Shown here in pieces: positions 17,836-26,682 of a DNA stretch of 64,000 bases. The position numbers and the translations under genes were made by a program. Origin of the DNA: Marimonas arenosa. GTDB lineage: Bacteria > Pseudomonadota > Alphaproteobacteria > Rhodobacterales > Rhodobacteraceae. The stretch covers positions 1 to 64,000 of the forward strand of contig NZ_JANHAX010000007.1 of assembly GCF_030848945.1 (NCBI RefSeq), read 5' to 3'. Below the pieces are notes generated by a model. That model ran no database searches. It saw nothing but the letters and a program-made list of their open reading frames with translations, and was not told the origin of the DNA. Every line of letters begins with the position of its first letter. Position 1 is the stretch's first letter.

Positions 17836-18729
17836 TTATTCGACCCGGATCGACTTGACCTGGTTGTTCCAGGATCCCGGCAGGACCGGGATGCTGGTGT
17901 TCACCGGAAACGCTCCGCCAACACCGTAGGTCGGGCTTTTCGACAGCCGTGCCCGGGCGCCTGCGTGCAGGCGAACGGAACTGGCCTTGTTGTGGGCCGC
18001 GGCCGGCAGCGAGTGGGTGCCGACGCGGTAGCACAGATGCTGGCCGGAGAAGTTGTTGCCGTCGAACAGGCAGGCCTGTTTCAGCGGCGGCAGCCCGCCG
18101 AGATGCACCCGGAAGGACGACATCCGGTTGTTCAGCATCGAGCCGATGCTGGGATCGCTAGAGGTCAGATCCCGGCAGAACGGCCCCATGTTCTGATATT
18201 CGCAGATCCGAACCTTGGCGCTGCCGTGCAGGCGGATCGAACTGATCTTGTTGTTGAAGCCGGCGGGCATCGAATTGTAGAGCCCCGGCTGGCGGCAGAA
18301 CGCGGCACCGGTATAGTTGTTGTTCACGAAGAAGCAGACCCGGTTGGGTGCCGGTGTGCCGACCTCGATACCGGGGCCACTGCCACCGCCGTCGCAGGTG
18401 ATCACGAAGCGTGGTCCGCCCGAGCCGATCACCAGGCGGAAGCGACAGTTGGGGTCGCTGGTGGTTTCGGTGGAGGTCAGGTAGCTGGAACTGACCCAGC
18501 CATCGGCGCCGGAACGCTGCACGTAGCACCAGCCGTTCGAGCGGCATTCGGTGATGTTGCCGGTTTCGCCTTCGGCCATGGTATCGACCACGGAATAGCC
18601 GGTGCCGGGACCGGAGCGGACATTGACCCATGCTGTCGCCCGGGCCTCAGTTGCCCAAGCAGACGCCGTTGAAACCAGAAAAATGACGACCGCAGAAAGT
18701 GCGGCCCAAAGAATGCGCGATGTGTTCAT
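17836..18729 (-). CDS. Exported SH3 plus tandem beta/gamma-crystallin protein
   Basis: Encodes 297 residues from ATG 18729, which has GGGAGA upstream; an upstream in-frame start would delay the signal peptide. After the signal peptide (SRILWAALSAVVIFLVSTASAWA), an SH3_3 domain has WVNVRSGPGTGYSVVDTMAE and WCYVQRSGADGWVSSSYL. The rest consists of Greek-key motifs, four of which end in the microbial calcium-binding signature or a close variant: NNKISS, NNRMSS, HNKASS and NNQVKS. Paired cysteines occur in each motif. The family is sometimes annotated as peptidase inhibitor I36. It is probably an extracellular calcium-binding protein attached to cell wall through SH3; the target is unknown. It lies in a minus-strand run with a lysozyme and an EF-hand protein. 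Confidence 0.85.
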   Translation of the reverse strand: MNTSRILWAALSAVVIFLVSTASAWATEARATAWVNVRSGPGTGYSVVDTMAEGETGNITECRSNGWCYVQRSGADGWVSSSYLTSTETTSDPNCRFRLVIGSGGPRFVITCDGGGSGPGIEVGTPAPNRVCFFVNNNYTGAAFCRQPGLYNSMPAGFNNKISSIRLHGSAKVRICEYQNMGPFCRDLTSSDPSIGSMLNNRMSSFRVHLGGLPPLKQACLFDGNNFSGQHLCYRVGTHSLPAAAHNKASSVRLHAGARARLSKSPTYGVGGAFPVNTSIPVLPGSWNNQVKSIRVE

Positions 18730-18887
18730 GAATCTTCTCCCTCTATGCCCCGGGAGCCGGGCAGCCCGGCTACCCGTTAACAAACACACTTTAATTATCC
18801 AGCCATTGCGTCGCGCCCGCCTTGCGCTAGGTCAATAAGCTGAAATCGGCCTATGCGGTGGCGACCGGTCGGGCAGGTCGGCCGCTG

Positions 18888-19709
18888 TCAAGTCACCCGT
18901 CGCGCCGTCAGCCATGCCGCCCAGTCCGCCGCCGAACCGTTGAACAGGTTGAGATCGACCTCGTCCAGGAAGCCGGGCACCAGGCCGGTGCCGGAATACT
19001 GCCAGAAGCGCCAGCGCTGGCCGGGATAAACCTCGGAAAGCGGCTTGGCGGTGGAGCGCAGCCAGAACTCCACCGCCCGGAGCTTGCCGATCCCGGTCTG
19101 CCGGTAGAACTCGGGCGTGGTGTAGACCACCGGGCGCTGGCCGTAATGCGCCTCGAGCGCGGCAAGGAAGATGCGGGCTTCGCGGCGCACCACGGCGCCC
19201 TCGGGGCGGTGCGTGCAGGTCGGTGAAAACGGGTTCCATTCGAGATCGAGCACCGGCGGCAACATGCCGGGGGTTTTCGGCACGTTGCGGATGAACCAGC
19301 GCGCCTGCACCTCGGCCGGGGTGCAGAAATAGAAGAAATGGTAGGCACTGGTCGGGATGCCCGCGGCGCGGGCGCCTCGCCAGTGACTGTCGAACATCGG
19401 GTCGGTGCGGTCGCCGCCCTCGGTAGCCTTGAGGAAGGCGAAGTTGACGCCGGCAGCGCGGGCGGTGGGCCAGTCTGCGGCGTCCTGAAAGCGGGCGGCG
19501 TCGATGCCGTGGACCGGGTAACGCGCCGGTTTGCGGCCGGGGAAATCGACCGGATCGCTGTCGCCGAAGTCGGGACGTATGACCGCGGGCATGGCCAGGG
19601 ATGCCGGCGCCGGGCCGGCTGGAGGTGGCGCGGTGCGCTGCGATCCGGTCGCACAGGCCGACAGGGCGAGGCCGGACAGCGTCAGGCAGAGGGTGCGGCG
19701 CGTGAGCAT
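18888..19709 (-). CDS. GH25-family lysozyme, probable lipoprotein
   Basis: Encodes 273 residues. The N-terminus is a lipoprotein signal with lipobox LALSAC, so the protein should be anchored in a membrane and face the periplasm. The GH25 muramidase domain starts at VHGIDAARFQDAADW and holds NFAFLKATEGGDRTDP, AYHFFYF and the acidic pair in VLDLEWNPF, ending with WRFWQYSGTGLVPG. These include the usual catalytic Asp and Glu. It should cleave the N-acetylmuramic acid-N-acetylglucosamine bond of peptidoglycan. It is the middle gene of three exported proteins on this strand. Confidence 0.92.
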   Translation of the reverse strand: MLTRRTLCLTLSGLALSACATGSQRTAPPPAGPAPASLAMPAVIRPDFGDSDPVDFPGRKPARYPVHGIDAARFQDAADWPTARAAGVNFAFLKATEGGDRTDPMFDSHWRGARAAGIPTSAYHFFYFCTPAEVQARWFIRNVPKTPGMLPPVLDLEWNPFSPTCTHRPEGAVVRREARIFLAALEAHYGQRPVVYTTPEFYRQTGIGKLRAVEFWLRSTAKPLSEVYPGQRWRFWQYSGTGLVPGFLDEVDLNLFNGSAADWAAWLTARRVT

Positions 19710-19804
19710 GGCTCTTCCCGGGGCTCAAGGGTCATGCCGGCAGCTTGCCCCGGTGCCGGGGCGGCTTTCAAGCCCGTCGCACGATCGTTGCGCCGGGTTG
19801 GCGG

Positions 19805-20242
19805 TCAGTTGCCACGCGGGACGAAATCGGCCGGGGTCACAACGCCGTCGCTGTCGCGGTCCAGGCCGGCGAACCAGCCCGGCACGGCGGACATGAACTC
19901 GTCGCGGCTGACGGCACCGTCGCCATCGGCGTCGGTGACTTCGCGGAGCATGCCATTCGCCGGGCTGTTGCGCCCTTGTCCCCGCCCCAGCCCGTTGGCC
20001 TGCATGTCGGCGGCGCGGGCCTCGTCGAACAGATCGTGTTCACCGGCCGACAGGATATCGTCTTCGTTTTCATCGAAGGTGGTAAAGATGTCGCCGCGGC
20101 GTTCGGTGGCCTCTGCCAAGGTGACCGCGCCGTCGCCGTCGAGGTCCCACATCTCGACGAAATGCGCGCCGGGCTGGCCTTGTTGTGCCTGGGCCATGAC
20201 GCCCAGGGAAATGACGGCAACGGTCAAGGCGATGCGGATCAT
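19805..20242 (-). CDS. Exported EF-hand calcium-binding protein
   Basis: Encodes 145 residues from ATG 20242, which starts a clean signal peptide (MIRIALTVAVISLGVMAQAQ); the AAAGGAGAAACCC before it supplies the ribosome binding site. Four EF-hand loops can be read: DLDGDGAVTLAE, DENEDDILSAGE, DADGDGAVSRDE and DRDSDGVVTPAD. The second departs most from consensus. It is likely a periplasmic calcium sensor or buffer. Family members are common in roseobacters but have no agreed role. Confidence 0.9.
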   Translation of the reverse strand: MIRIALTVAVISLGVMAQAQQGQPGAHFVEMWDLDGDGAVTLAEATERRGDIFTTFDENEDDILSAGEHDLFDEARAADMQANGLGRGQGRNSPANGMLREVTDADGDGAVSRDEFMSAVPGWFAGLDRDSDGVVTPADFVPRGN

Positions 20243-20316
20243 GGGTTTCTCCTTTGTTGATCGGGTCACGCGGGTTGTACGGTGGAGGGCGGTTGTTCCG
20301 TCGTGTCGCTGCCGCC

Positions 20317-20976
20317 TCAGCCCGGGCGGCGGGCGACGAAGCCGAGATTGTTGGCCGGCATTTCCACCACCTGCACCAGCTCGAGGAAATTCTCGTGCAG
20401 CCAGTCGATCACGTCCCAGTCGTCCTTGTAGCCGATCTCGGGGTCCTGAGCGCGCAGGCTGGTGTCAAACCGCGTATCGCCGTCCGATGTGGTTTCGCCG
20501 TCGCGCAGGAAGGGGCCGTATAGGATCAAAATCCCGCCGGGCGCCAGTGCCTGCGCTGCCTCGGAGATGAGAATTCTGGCCTCGGGTTCGGAGATGAGAT
20601 GCAGGAGATTGGACAGGAAGACCAGCGACTGGCCGCCGTGGGAGGCCGCCCATCCGGGGTGGGTGGCGTCGAGCGGGATGGCCGGAGCGACATTCGAGAG
20701 CCCCTCGCTGCGGGCCCAGGCATCGACCGAGGCGCGGCGGTCGGCGTCGATGTCCGAAGGCTGCCAGGCGAGACCCGGCAAGCGGCGGGCAAGCGCCACG
20801 CTGTGTTGGCCGGTGCCTGACGCGATCTCAAGCGCCGTGCCCGTCTCGGGGGCGTGGGCCGCCACCAGATCGCAGATCGGCCCGGCATTGCGCTCGGCCG
20901 AGGGCGCGTGCAGGCGGCCATCCTCGCCCGGCGTGGCGACCGAGGCGCTGTCGGGCAGGTTCAGGCGTTTGGGCAT
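20317..20976 (-). CDS. DUF938 family SAM-dependent methyltransferase
   Basis: Encodes 219 residues from ATG 20976. After a short N-terminal motif (SAERNAGPICDLVAAHAPE), the methyltransferase glycine loop ALEIASGTGQHSVALARRLP binds S-adenosylmethionine; WQPSDID supplies the acidic ribose-binding residue. The C-terminal half contains APGGILILYGPFLRDGE and NFLELVQVVEMPANNLGFVA. This pattern is DUF938 (COG-type methyltransferase of unknown substrate). A copy of the window's intergenic repeat lies just upstream at 20991-21012. Confidence 0.88.
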   Translation of the reverse strand: MPKRLNLPDSASVATPGEDGRLHAPSAERNAGPICDLVAAHAPETGTALEIASGTGQHSVALARRLPGLAWQPSDIDADRRASVDAWARSEGLSNVAPAIPLDATHPGWAASHGGQSLVFLSNLLHLISEPEARILISEAAQALAPGGILILYGPFLRDGETTSDGDTRFDTSLRAQDPEIGYKDDWDVIDWLHENFLELVQVVEMPANNLGFVARRPG

Positions 20977-21029
20977 GGCAGGCTCCGTGGCTTCATCTTG
21001 CTGAAAATACTCGATACCTGCCCGTTGCC

Positions 21030-22103
21030 TCAAGCGAAACGGGCCGGCGAAAGGGCGGCGGCCAGTTGCGGGTCGAGCGCGGGCGGACGCCCGAGGATCA
21101 GGTCGGCCACCAACTGGCTGGCGGCGGGGGCGGTCTGGAAACCGTAGCCGCCCTGACCCGCCGACCAGAAGAAGGAGGGGTCCTGTGGCGCCGCCCCCAG
21201 CACCAGCGCGCGGTCGGGCGAGAACGTCCTGAGACCGGCCCAGTTGGCGGTGATGCGGGTGACGGGCGCGGTCACCATCTCCTCGTAGCGGGCCAGCCCC
21301 TCGGCCAACACCATGTCGTCGGCCCAGGCGTCGGTCGGCTCGACCGGGTCTTCCTCGGCGGGCGAGACCAGGAGCTGACCGGCATCGGGCTTGGCATACC
21401 AGCGTTCGCCGGTGCCGAAGAACATCGGCCAGCGGGCCACGTCATGTCCGCCGGGCGCGGGAATGCGGGCCATTGAACGACGGCAGGGAACAAGGCTCAG
21501 CGGCGCAATCCCGGCCATTCGTGCCACCTGGTCGGCCCAGGCGCCGGCGGCATCAACGACGACATCGGCCTGGTGGACCGCGTTGCCGGCGGTGATTTGC
21601 CAGCGGCCGGGCTTTTCGATGGCTGTCACCGGGGCGTTCAGGTGAATCGTGCCGCCATGGCCGCGGATCGTGCGGGCGAAATCCTGCAGCATCCGGTCGG
21701 TGTCGAGGTCATAGGCGGCTTGGTGATAGGCGGCGAAGGCCACGGTGTCGGGGTTGAGGATCGGCACAAGGGCGATGGCCTCGGCCGGGCTGATCTCCGC
21801 CATCTTCATCGCCGCGTTTTCGGCCTCGAACGTCGCGCGCTCATGGACGCGGGCGGCGAACAGGATGCCGCGGGGCGAGGTATAGCCGCCGTTTTCGCCG
21901 TGGTGGAACGCGGCGCTGGCCAGGTTGAGCTGGATCGTCGTCGGCAGGCCGTACTGCGCCTCGAACATCGCCGCGGACCGGCCCGAGGCGTGATAGCCGA
22001 GCGCGGCTTCGGCCTCGAGCAGGGTGACGCTGGCATGCGGGGCGAGGCGGGCGCCGGCGGAAAGCCCGGCGATGCCGCCGCCGATGATAACGATATCGCT
22101 CAT
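21030..22103 (-). CDS. FAD-dependent oxidoreductase (DAO / glycine oxidase-like)
   Basis: Encodes 357 residues. The dinucleotide-binding start is IVIIGGGIAGLSAGARLAP, followed by ASGRSAAMFEAQYG and a C-terminal FAD motif FFWSAGQGGYGFQTAPAASQ. The family oxidises the C-N bond of amino acids such as D-amino acids or glycine. It differs from the dimethylglycine dehydrogenase-like protein in having no GcvT domain. Its ATG overlaps the stop of the aldo/keto reductase gene by four bases (ATGA), so the two are translationally coupled and may share a pathway. The substrate is unknown. Confidence 0.85.
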   Translation of the reverse strand: MSDIVIIGGGIAGLSAGARLAPHASVTLLEAEAALGYHASGRSAAMFEAQYGLPTTIQLNLASAAFHHGENGGYTSPRGILFAARVHERATFEAENAAMKMAEISPAEAIALVPILNPDTVAFAAYHQAAYDLDTDRMLQDFARTIRGHGGTIHLNAPVTAIEKPGRWQITAGNAVHQADVVVDAAGAWADQVARMAGIAPLSLVPCRRSMARIPAPGGHDVARWPMFFGTGERWYAKPDAGQLLVSPAEEDPVEPTDAWADDMVLAEGLARYEEMVTAPVTRITANWAGLRTFSPDRALVLGAAPQDPSFFWSAGQGGYGFQTAPAASQLVADLILGRPPALDPQLAAALSPARFA

Positions 22104-23032
22104 TGTTCTTCGATCCGGTCGGTTGCGGGAGGCGGGGTGGGCGTAAGCGCGGCGAGACGGTCATAGAGCGCGTGGTCCATTTTGAACCGCGTTGCGGCGA
22201 GCGACGGGGCGAGCTGATCCGGCGCCGACGCGGAAAGGATCGGCATCGGGCGGGAGGGATGGCGGGCAGCCCAGGCGGCGGCCAGCGTGGCAGGATGGGT
22301 GCCAAGCTCAGCGGCGATCCGGGCCACGTGCTGCGCCGCTTCGTGCATGAAACCGGGGGCATAGCGGGCGACATAGCGGTCGTCCTCGGTCAGCCGCCCG
22401 GTGCCGCCGGCAACGTATTTACCGGTCAGCAGCCCGCCACCTAGCGGCGAATAGGGTGCGCAGGCGATCCCTACGGCGGCGCACATCGGCAAGAGTTCGA
22501 CCTCGGCCTGGCGTTTCACCAGCGAATACATCGGCTGGATGATGTCGACGCCGTGGCCCATGCCACGCAGCAGGGCGTGGGCCTTCATCACCTGCCAAGC
22601 GGCAAAGTTCGACACGCCGATGAACCGAATTGCGCCGGTTTCCTTCAGTCCGGCCAGGACTTCGAGTTGGGTTTCGAGCGGGGTTTCGGCGTCGAAGCGG
22701 TGAAGATAGAGGATGTCGACCACCTCCATGCCGAGCCGTTTGCGGGAGAGGTCGAAATCGGCGCGCAGCCGTTCCGGGCCGGTGCCGTCACGGTAGCCGA
22801 TCTTGGTGGCGATCACGAGACGATCACGCATCGGTCCGGCGAGGTCCCCGAGGATCTCTTCCGAGCGGCCGCCGGTGTAGAGATGGGCGGTGTCGAAATG
22901 GGTGAGGCCGGCGGCGCAGGCGGCTTCGAACATCGCGGCCGAGGCGGCGGCGTCGGCTTTGCCGCCGAACTGCATCGTACCGAAAGCGAAACGGCTGATG
23001 GGGCTGCCGTCGAGAGAGGTGATCTTGGTCAT
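22100..23032 (-). CDS. Aldo/keto reductase
   Basis: Encodes 310 residues of a TIM-barrel NADPH-dependent oxidoreductase. The catalytic-tetrad regions are visible: FDTAHLYTGGRSEEILG (Asp and Tyr), VIATKIGYRDG (Lys) and DILYLHRFDAETPLE (His). IRFIGVSNFAAWQVMKAH and YSPLGGGLLTGKYV are also family motifs. The sequence resembles the group that includes bacterial pyridoxal and general aldehyde reductases. It is the upstream gene of a two-gene unit with the FAD oxidoreductase. Confidence 0.92.
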   Translation of the reverse strand: MTKITSLDGSPISRFAFGTMQFGGKADAAASAAMFEAACAAGLTHFDTAHLYTGGRSEEILGDLAGPMRDRLVIATKIGYRDGTGPERLRADFDLSRKRLGMEVVDILYLHRFDAETPLETQLEVLAGLKETGAIRFIGVSNFAAWQVMKAHALLRGMGHGVDIIQPMYSLVKRQAEVELLPMCAAVGIACAPYSPLGGGLLTGKYVAGGTGRLTEDDRYVARYAPGFMHEAAQHVARIAAELGTHPATLAAAWAARHPSRPMPILSASAPDQLAPSLAATRFKMDHALYDRLAALTPTPPPATDRIEEQ

Positions 23033-23316
23033 GGGCGCGACATTTGCATGGCACGCGGGCGGGGAAAAGAGTGTCCGTGACCAGGCAGGCGAGGTTTGTC
23101 CGGAGATCAGGGCCGGCGCGGCGTGCGCCCGGGTGTCAGGTCGTGAGGCCCGCGTCTTGAGCGTTGCGCGTTCAGCCGGTTTTGAGACCGGTTGCAGCGT
23201 GACTTGCCGCCGACCGCCGCCAAACGCCGCAGGTTTGTGCAGAGTGCATTGCCTTTGCGGCGGTTTGCGCTACCCTGTGCGCTCGAACCGCGGCAGGAAA
23301 AGGCAGGCATTGCCCC

Positions 23317-25029
23317 ATGAAACGCATACTGACAGCAGTCATCGCGGCGCTCGCGATGCAGTTTCCGCCGGCGCCGGTTTCGGCCCAGGGCCTGGCCGGG
23401 CCCTATCTGGCCGGGCGGCAGGCGCGCTATTCCGGCGATTTCCAGGCCGCGGCCGAGTATTACACCCAGGCGCTGGCCCGCGACCCATCGAACCCGCAGC
23501 TGATGGAGGCCACGGTGCTGGCGTTTCTGTCGCTGGGCCGGATCGACCGCGCCTTGCCTGTGGCCACAGCGATGGAAACGGAAGAACTGACAAGCCAGCT
23601 TTCCCAGATGGTGCTGCTGGCCGACGAGGCCTGGAACGGGCGCTATGACGAGCTGATCGCCCGGATCGAGGACAAGCGCGGCATCGGTCCGCTGGTCGAC
23701 GGGCTGATCGCGGCCTGGGCGCAGATTGGCAACGGGGCGATGTCGGAGGCGATTGTGCTGTTCGATGCCGCCGCCGCGGAACCCGGCCAGCGCGGCTTTG
23801 CGCTTTATCACAAGGCGCTGGCGCTGGCCATGGTCGGCGATTTCGAGAGTGCCGAGGAGATCCTTGGTGCCACTGGGCCGGGCTCGGCGGTGCAGACCCG
23901 GCGCGGGGTGATCGCGCGGATCGAGGTGTTGAGCCAGCTCGAGCAGAACGACACTGCGCTCGAGGTGCTGGAGCAGAGCTTCGGCGCCACGCTGGATCCC
24001 GAACTGACGGCGCTGCGTGACGCGCTCAAAGCCGATGAGACCCTGGCCTTCGACATCGTCGGCTCGGCCCGCGACGGCATTGCCGAGGTGCTTTACTCCG
24101 TGGCCGGCGCGCTCAAGGGGGAGGCGCGCGACGCCGACACTATCCTGTTCGCCCGTCTGGCGGAGTATCTCCGCCCCGGTCATGTCGACGCGATCCTGCT
24201 GACAGCCGAGATCCTCGACGACATGGAACAGTTTGATCTCGCCACCCAGACCTATCGCAAGGTGCCACGCGACGATCCGGCCTATCACGCCGCCGAGCTT
24301 GGCCGGGCCGATGCGCTGCGCAAGGCTGACAAGCCCGACGCTGCCATCGAGGTGCTGGAGCAGCTGGCCAAGTCCCATGGCGAGTTGCCGGTGGTGCACA
24401 ACACGCTGGGCGATCTGCTGCGCACGCTCAACCGCTATGACGAAGCGATCGTGGCCTATGACCGGGCGCTGACGCTGTATCCCGAGCAGGAGGCGGGCCA
24501 GTGGTTCGTTTACTACGCCCGTGGCATCTGCCATGAGCGCACCGGGGACTGGCCGAAGGCCGAGGCGGATTTCCGTAAAGCGCTGGAAATCGATCCGGAC
24601 CGGCCGGAAGTACTCAACTATCTCGGTTATTCGCTGGTCGAGAAGAGCGACAAGCTCGACGAGGCATTGGAGCTGATCGAGCGCGCCGTCGCGGCGCGGC
24701 CCGACAGTGGCTATATCGTCGATAGCCTGGGCTGGGCACTCTACCGGTTGGGCCGCTACGAAGAGGCGGTCGAGCACATGGAGCGTGCCGCCGAACTGAT
24801 GTCGGTCGATCCCATCGTCAACGACCACCTCGGCGATGTCTACTGGGCCGTGGGCCGCACACGCGAGGCCGAGTTCCAGTGGAAGCGGGCGCTGAGCTTC
24901 GTCGATTACGGCGATACCGCCGAGGATGCAGACCCCGACCGCATCCGCCGCAAGATCGAGGTCGGGCTCGATAAGGTGCTGGCGGAAGAGGGTGCGCCAC
25001 CGCTGAAGGTGGCCGGCGAGGATGGCTGA
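23317..25029 (+). CDS. Exported tetratricopeptide-repeat protein
   Basis: Encodes 570 residues with a signal peptide (MKRILTAVIAALAMQFPPAPVSAQ). TPR units span nearly all of the mature chain; the clearest are at ARYSGDFQAAAEYYTQALAR, NRYDEAIVAYDRALTLYP, GDWPKAEADFRKALEIDPDR and GRYEEAVEHMERAAELMSVD. It is probably a periplasmic or outer-membrane-associated scaffold. The gene overlaps ispE by eight bases; this TPR-ispE pairing is, as far as I recall, common in Rhodobacterales, but no functional link is established. Divergent from the aldo/keto reductase across 284 bases. Confidence 0.9.
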   Translation: MKRILTAVIAALAMQFPPAPVSAQGLAGPYLAGRQARYSGDFQAAAEYYTQALARDPSNPQLMEATVLAFLSLGRIDRALPVATAMETEELTSQLSQMVLLADEAWNGRYDELIARIEDKRGIGPLVDGLIAAWAQIGNGAMSEAIVLFDAAAAEPGQRGFALYHKALALAMVGDFESAEEILGATGPGSAVQTRRGVIARIEVLSQLEQNDTALEVLEQSFGATLDPELTALRDALKADETLAFDIVGSARDGIAEVLYSVAGALKGEARDADTILFARLAEYLRPGHVDAILLTAEILDDMEQFDLATQTYRKVPRDDPAYHAAELGRADALRKADKPDAAIEVLEQLAKSHGELPVVHNTLGDLLRTLNRYDEAIVAYDRALTLYPEQEAGQWFVYYARGICHERTGDWPKAEADFRKALEIDPDRPEVLNYLGYSLVEKSDKLDEALELIERAVAARPDSGYIVDSLGWALYRLGRYEEAVEHMERAAELMSVDPIVNDHLGDVYWAVGRTREAEFQWKRALSFVDYGDTAEDADPDRIRRKIEVGLDKVLAEEGAPPLKVAGEDG

Positions 25030-25876
25030 CGCCGGCGGGCCGGGACACGCGCCCGGTTTCGGGCCTGGGTTTGCACCCGCTAAAGTCAATCTCACGCTGC
25101 ATGTCACGGCACAGCGGGCGGACGGACTGCACGAGCTCGACAGTCTGGTGGCCTTCGCCGATATCGGAGATCGGCTGGAGCTTGCGGCGGCGGGGCGGCC
25201 GTTGCTTTCTGTGACAGGGCCGATGGCCGAGGGTGTCCCGTTCGACGAAAGCAACCTCGTGCTGCGGGCCGCAGAGTGGATGGGCGAGAGCGCCGCTTTC
25301 ACGCTGGAAAAACACCTGCCCGCAGCAGCCGGGATCGGCGGGGGATCGTCGGATGCGGCGGCGGGGCTGCGCTTGCTGGCGGAACGGAGCGGGCGGCCCG
25401 TGCCGCCGGGATCGGAGGTGCTGGGCGCCGATGTGCCGGTTTGCCTGCATGCCCGGGCGATGCGGATGCGCGGCATCGGCGAGCGTTTGGCGCCGGTGAA
25501 CCTGCCGGTGCTGCCGGCCCTGCTGGTCAATCCGCGGGTCGCGGTGCCGACCGGGGCGGTTTTCGCCGGCTTGTCATCGAAGACCCACCCGCCGATGCCG
25601 GAAGTGATCCCGGAGTTTGATGCCGTGCGGGACGCGGTGGGCTGGATCGCCCGGCAACGCAACGATCTCGAGGCGCCCGCAATCGAGATTGCGCCGGTGA
25701 TCGGTGAGGTGTTGGACCGGTTGGCGGTGCTGCCGGGGGCATTGCTGGCGCGGATGTCCGGCTCGGGGGCGACCTGTTTCGCCCTGTTCGAAGGCGTCGA
25801 TCAGGCGAAGGCGGCCGAACGGGCGATCCGCGCTGCGCGGCCGGCTTGGTGGAGCGTTGCGACGCGGCTGTTCTGA
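25022..25876 (+). CDS. ispE: 4-diphosphocytidyl-2-C-methyl-D-erythritol kinase
   Basis: Encodes 284 residues of the GHMP kinase superfamily. The N-terminal FAPAKVNLTLHVTAQRADG carries the catalytic Lys-Asn region; the ATP loop is LPAAAGIGGGSSDAAAGLR; the C-terminal motif is LARMSGSGATCFALF. It phosphorylates 4-diphosphocytidyl-methylerythritol in the non-mevalonate isoprenoid pathway in the cytoplasm. ATG 25022 lies within the end of the TPR gene. Length is normal for the family. Confidence 0.96.
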   Translation: MADAGGPGHAPGFGPGFAPAKVNLTLHVTAQRADGLHELDSLVAFADIGDRLELAAAGRPLLSVTGPMAEGVPFDESNLVLRAAEWMGESAAFTLEKHLPAAAGIGGGSSDAAAGLRLLAERSGRPVPPGSEVLGADVPVCLHARAMRMRGIGERLAPVNLPVLPALLVNPRVAVPTGAVFAGLSSKTHPPMPEVIPEFDAVRDAVGWIARQRNDLEAPAIEIAPVIGEVLDRLAVLPGALLARMSGSGATCFALFEGVDQAKAAERAIRAARPAWWSVATRLF

Positions 25877-26084
25877 GGTCACGCGTGTCGGGGCGGATCG
25901 CTCGGCTCGCCTCAGGATTGTCGAATGCCCACGCGGCCTCGTCCTTGCCGGGTTGTCCAGAGCCGACCAGGATTTGAGCACAACCGCGTCAAATCCGCCG
26001 GATTTCGCACCTCGCCCCCGCGTCCCCCTTGAAGACGCAGGCATAAGCGTTACTCTCTCATTCAAGCAAAAGGGAGACCCCGAG

Positions 26085-26405
26085 ATGCCCAAGCTGATCC
26101 GCATGTATATCATCAATGTCGCCATCGGTTTCGCGATCGCCGCGGCCTTCGTCGCGATGCTGCTGTATTTCAACATCGCGAATCTGTGGCATCTGGTCAG
26201 TCACTCCGACAAGGGCTGGCTGGCGGTGCTGATCCTGTGGATCTCGAACGGCATCATCTTCGCCGGCGTGCAGTTTGGCATCGCGGTGATGCGGATGAAG
26301 GACGATGACGACGACGGCCCCGGTGGCGGGTTGCGCGAGCGTGTCGCACCGCCGACGCCGCAGCCGGCCCTGGTGCGCGTGGCCGCCCACAAGCCACGGC
26401 GCTGA
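26085..26405 (+). CDS. Small two-helix membrane protein
   Basis: Encodes 106 residues. Two transmembrane helices are evident (VAIGFAIAAAFVAMLLYF and LAVLILWISNGIIFAGVQFG), separated by a short loop. An acidic patch (MKDDDDDG) and a Pro/Arg-rich cytoplasmic tail follow. The start is fixed by AGGGAGA upstream of ATG 26085 and by the onset of the helix. No known function. A terminator lies 21 bases after the stop. It is well conserved in roseobacters as I recall, but I have no family name to offer with confidence. Confidence 0.8.
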   Translation: MPKLIRMYIINVAIGFAIAAAFVAMLLYFNIANLWHLVSHSDKGWLAVLILWISNGIIFAGVQFGIAVMRMKDDDDDGPGGGLRERVAPPTPQPALVRVAAHKPRR

Positions 26406-26426
26406 ACCGGTTCTCAACACCTCGAT

Positions 26427-26452
26427 CGCGCGCTCTTTCGGGCGCGCGTTTT
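26427..26452 (+). terminator. Intrinsic terminator
   Basis: A nine-base-pair GC-rich stem (26427-26435 with 26440-26448, one G-T pair) closes a TTTC loop and runs into TTTT. Confidence 0.85.
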
Positions 26453-26682
26453 CGTTTGCGGGAGGGGGAAGCGGCGGAACCACCCGGACCGTGGGGTTAT
26501 CTCATTCCCGAGGACCTGTTTGCACAGGTGGGCGCCAGGTAACGAGGCCACGACCCCGACAGAGCCAGCTCCCTCGGAAGTATTTAAGGCCACCGGAATG
26601 CAACCGTGTCACGAGAGGGGCAGAACCGCCAAGTTGCGAGATAAGCGCCCGCGGGCCGCGCGGCAAGGGCGCTTTGTTCAAA

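Noticed and set aside
23107-25662. An 851-codon open frame on the minus strand
   Set aside because: It runs antisense through the TPR gene and ispE, both of which have clear family motifs. Long antisense frames are expected at this GC content.
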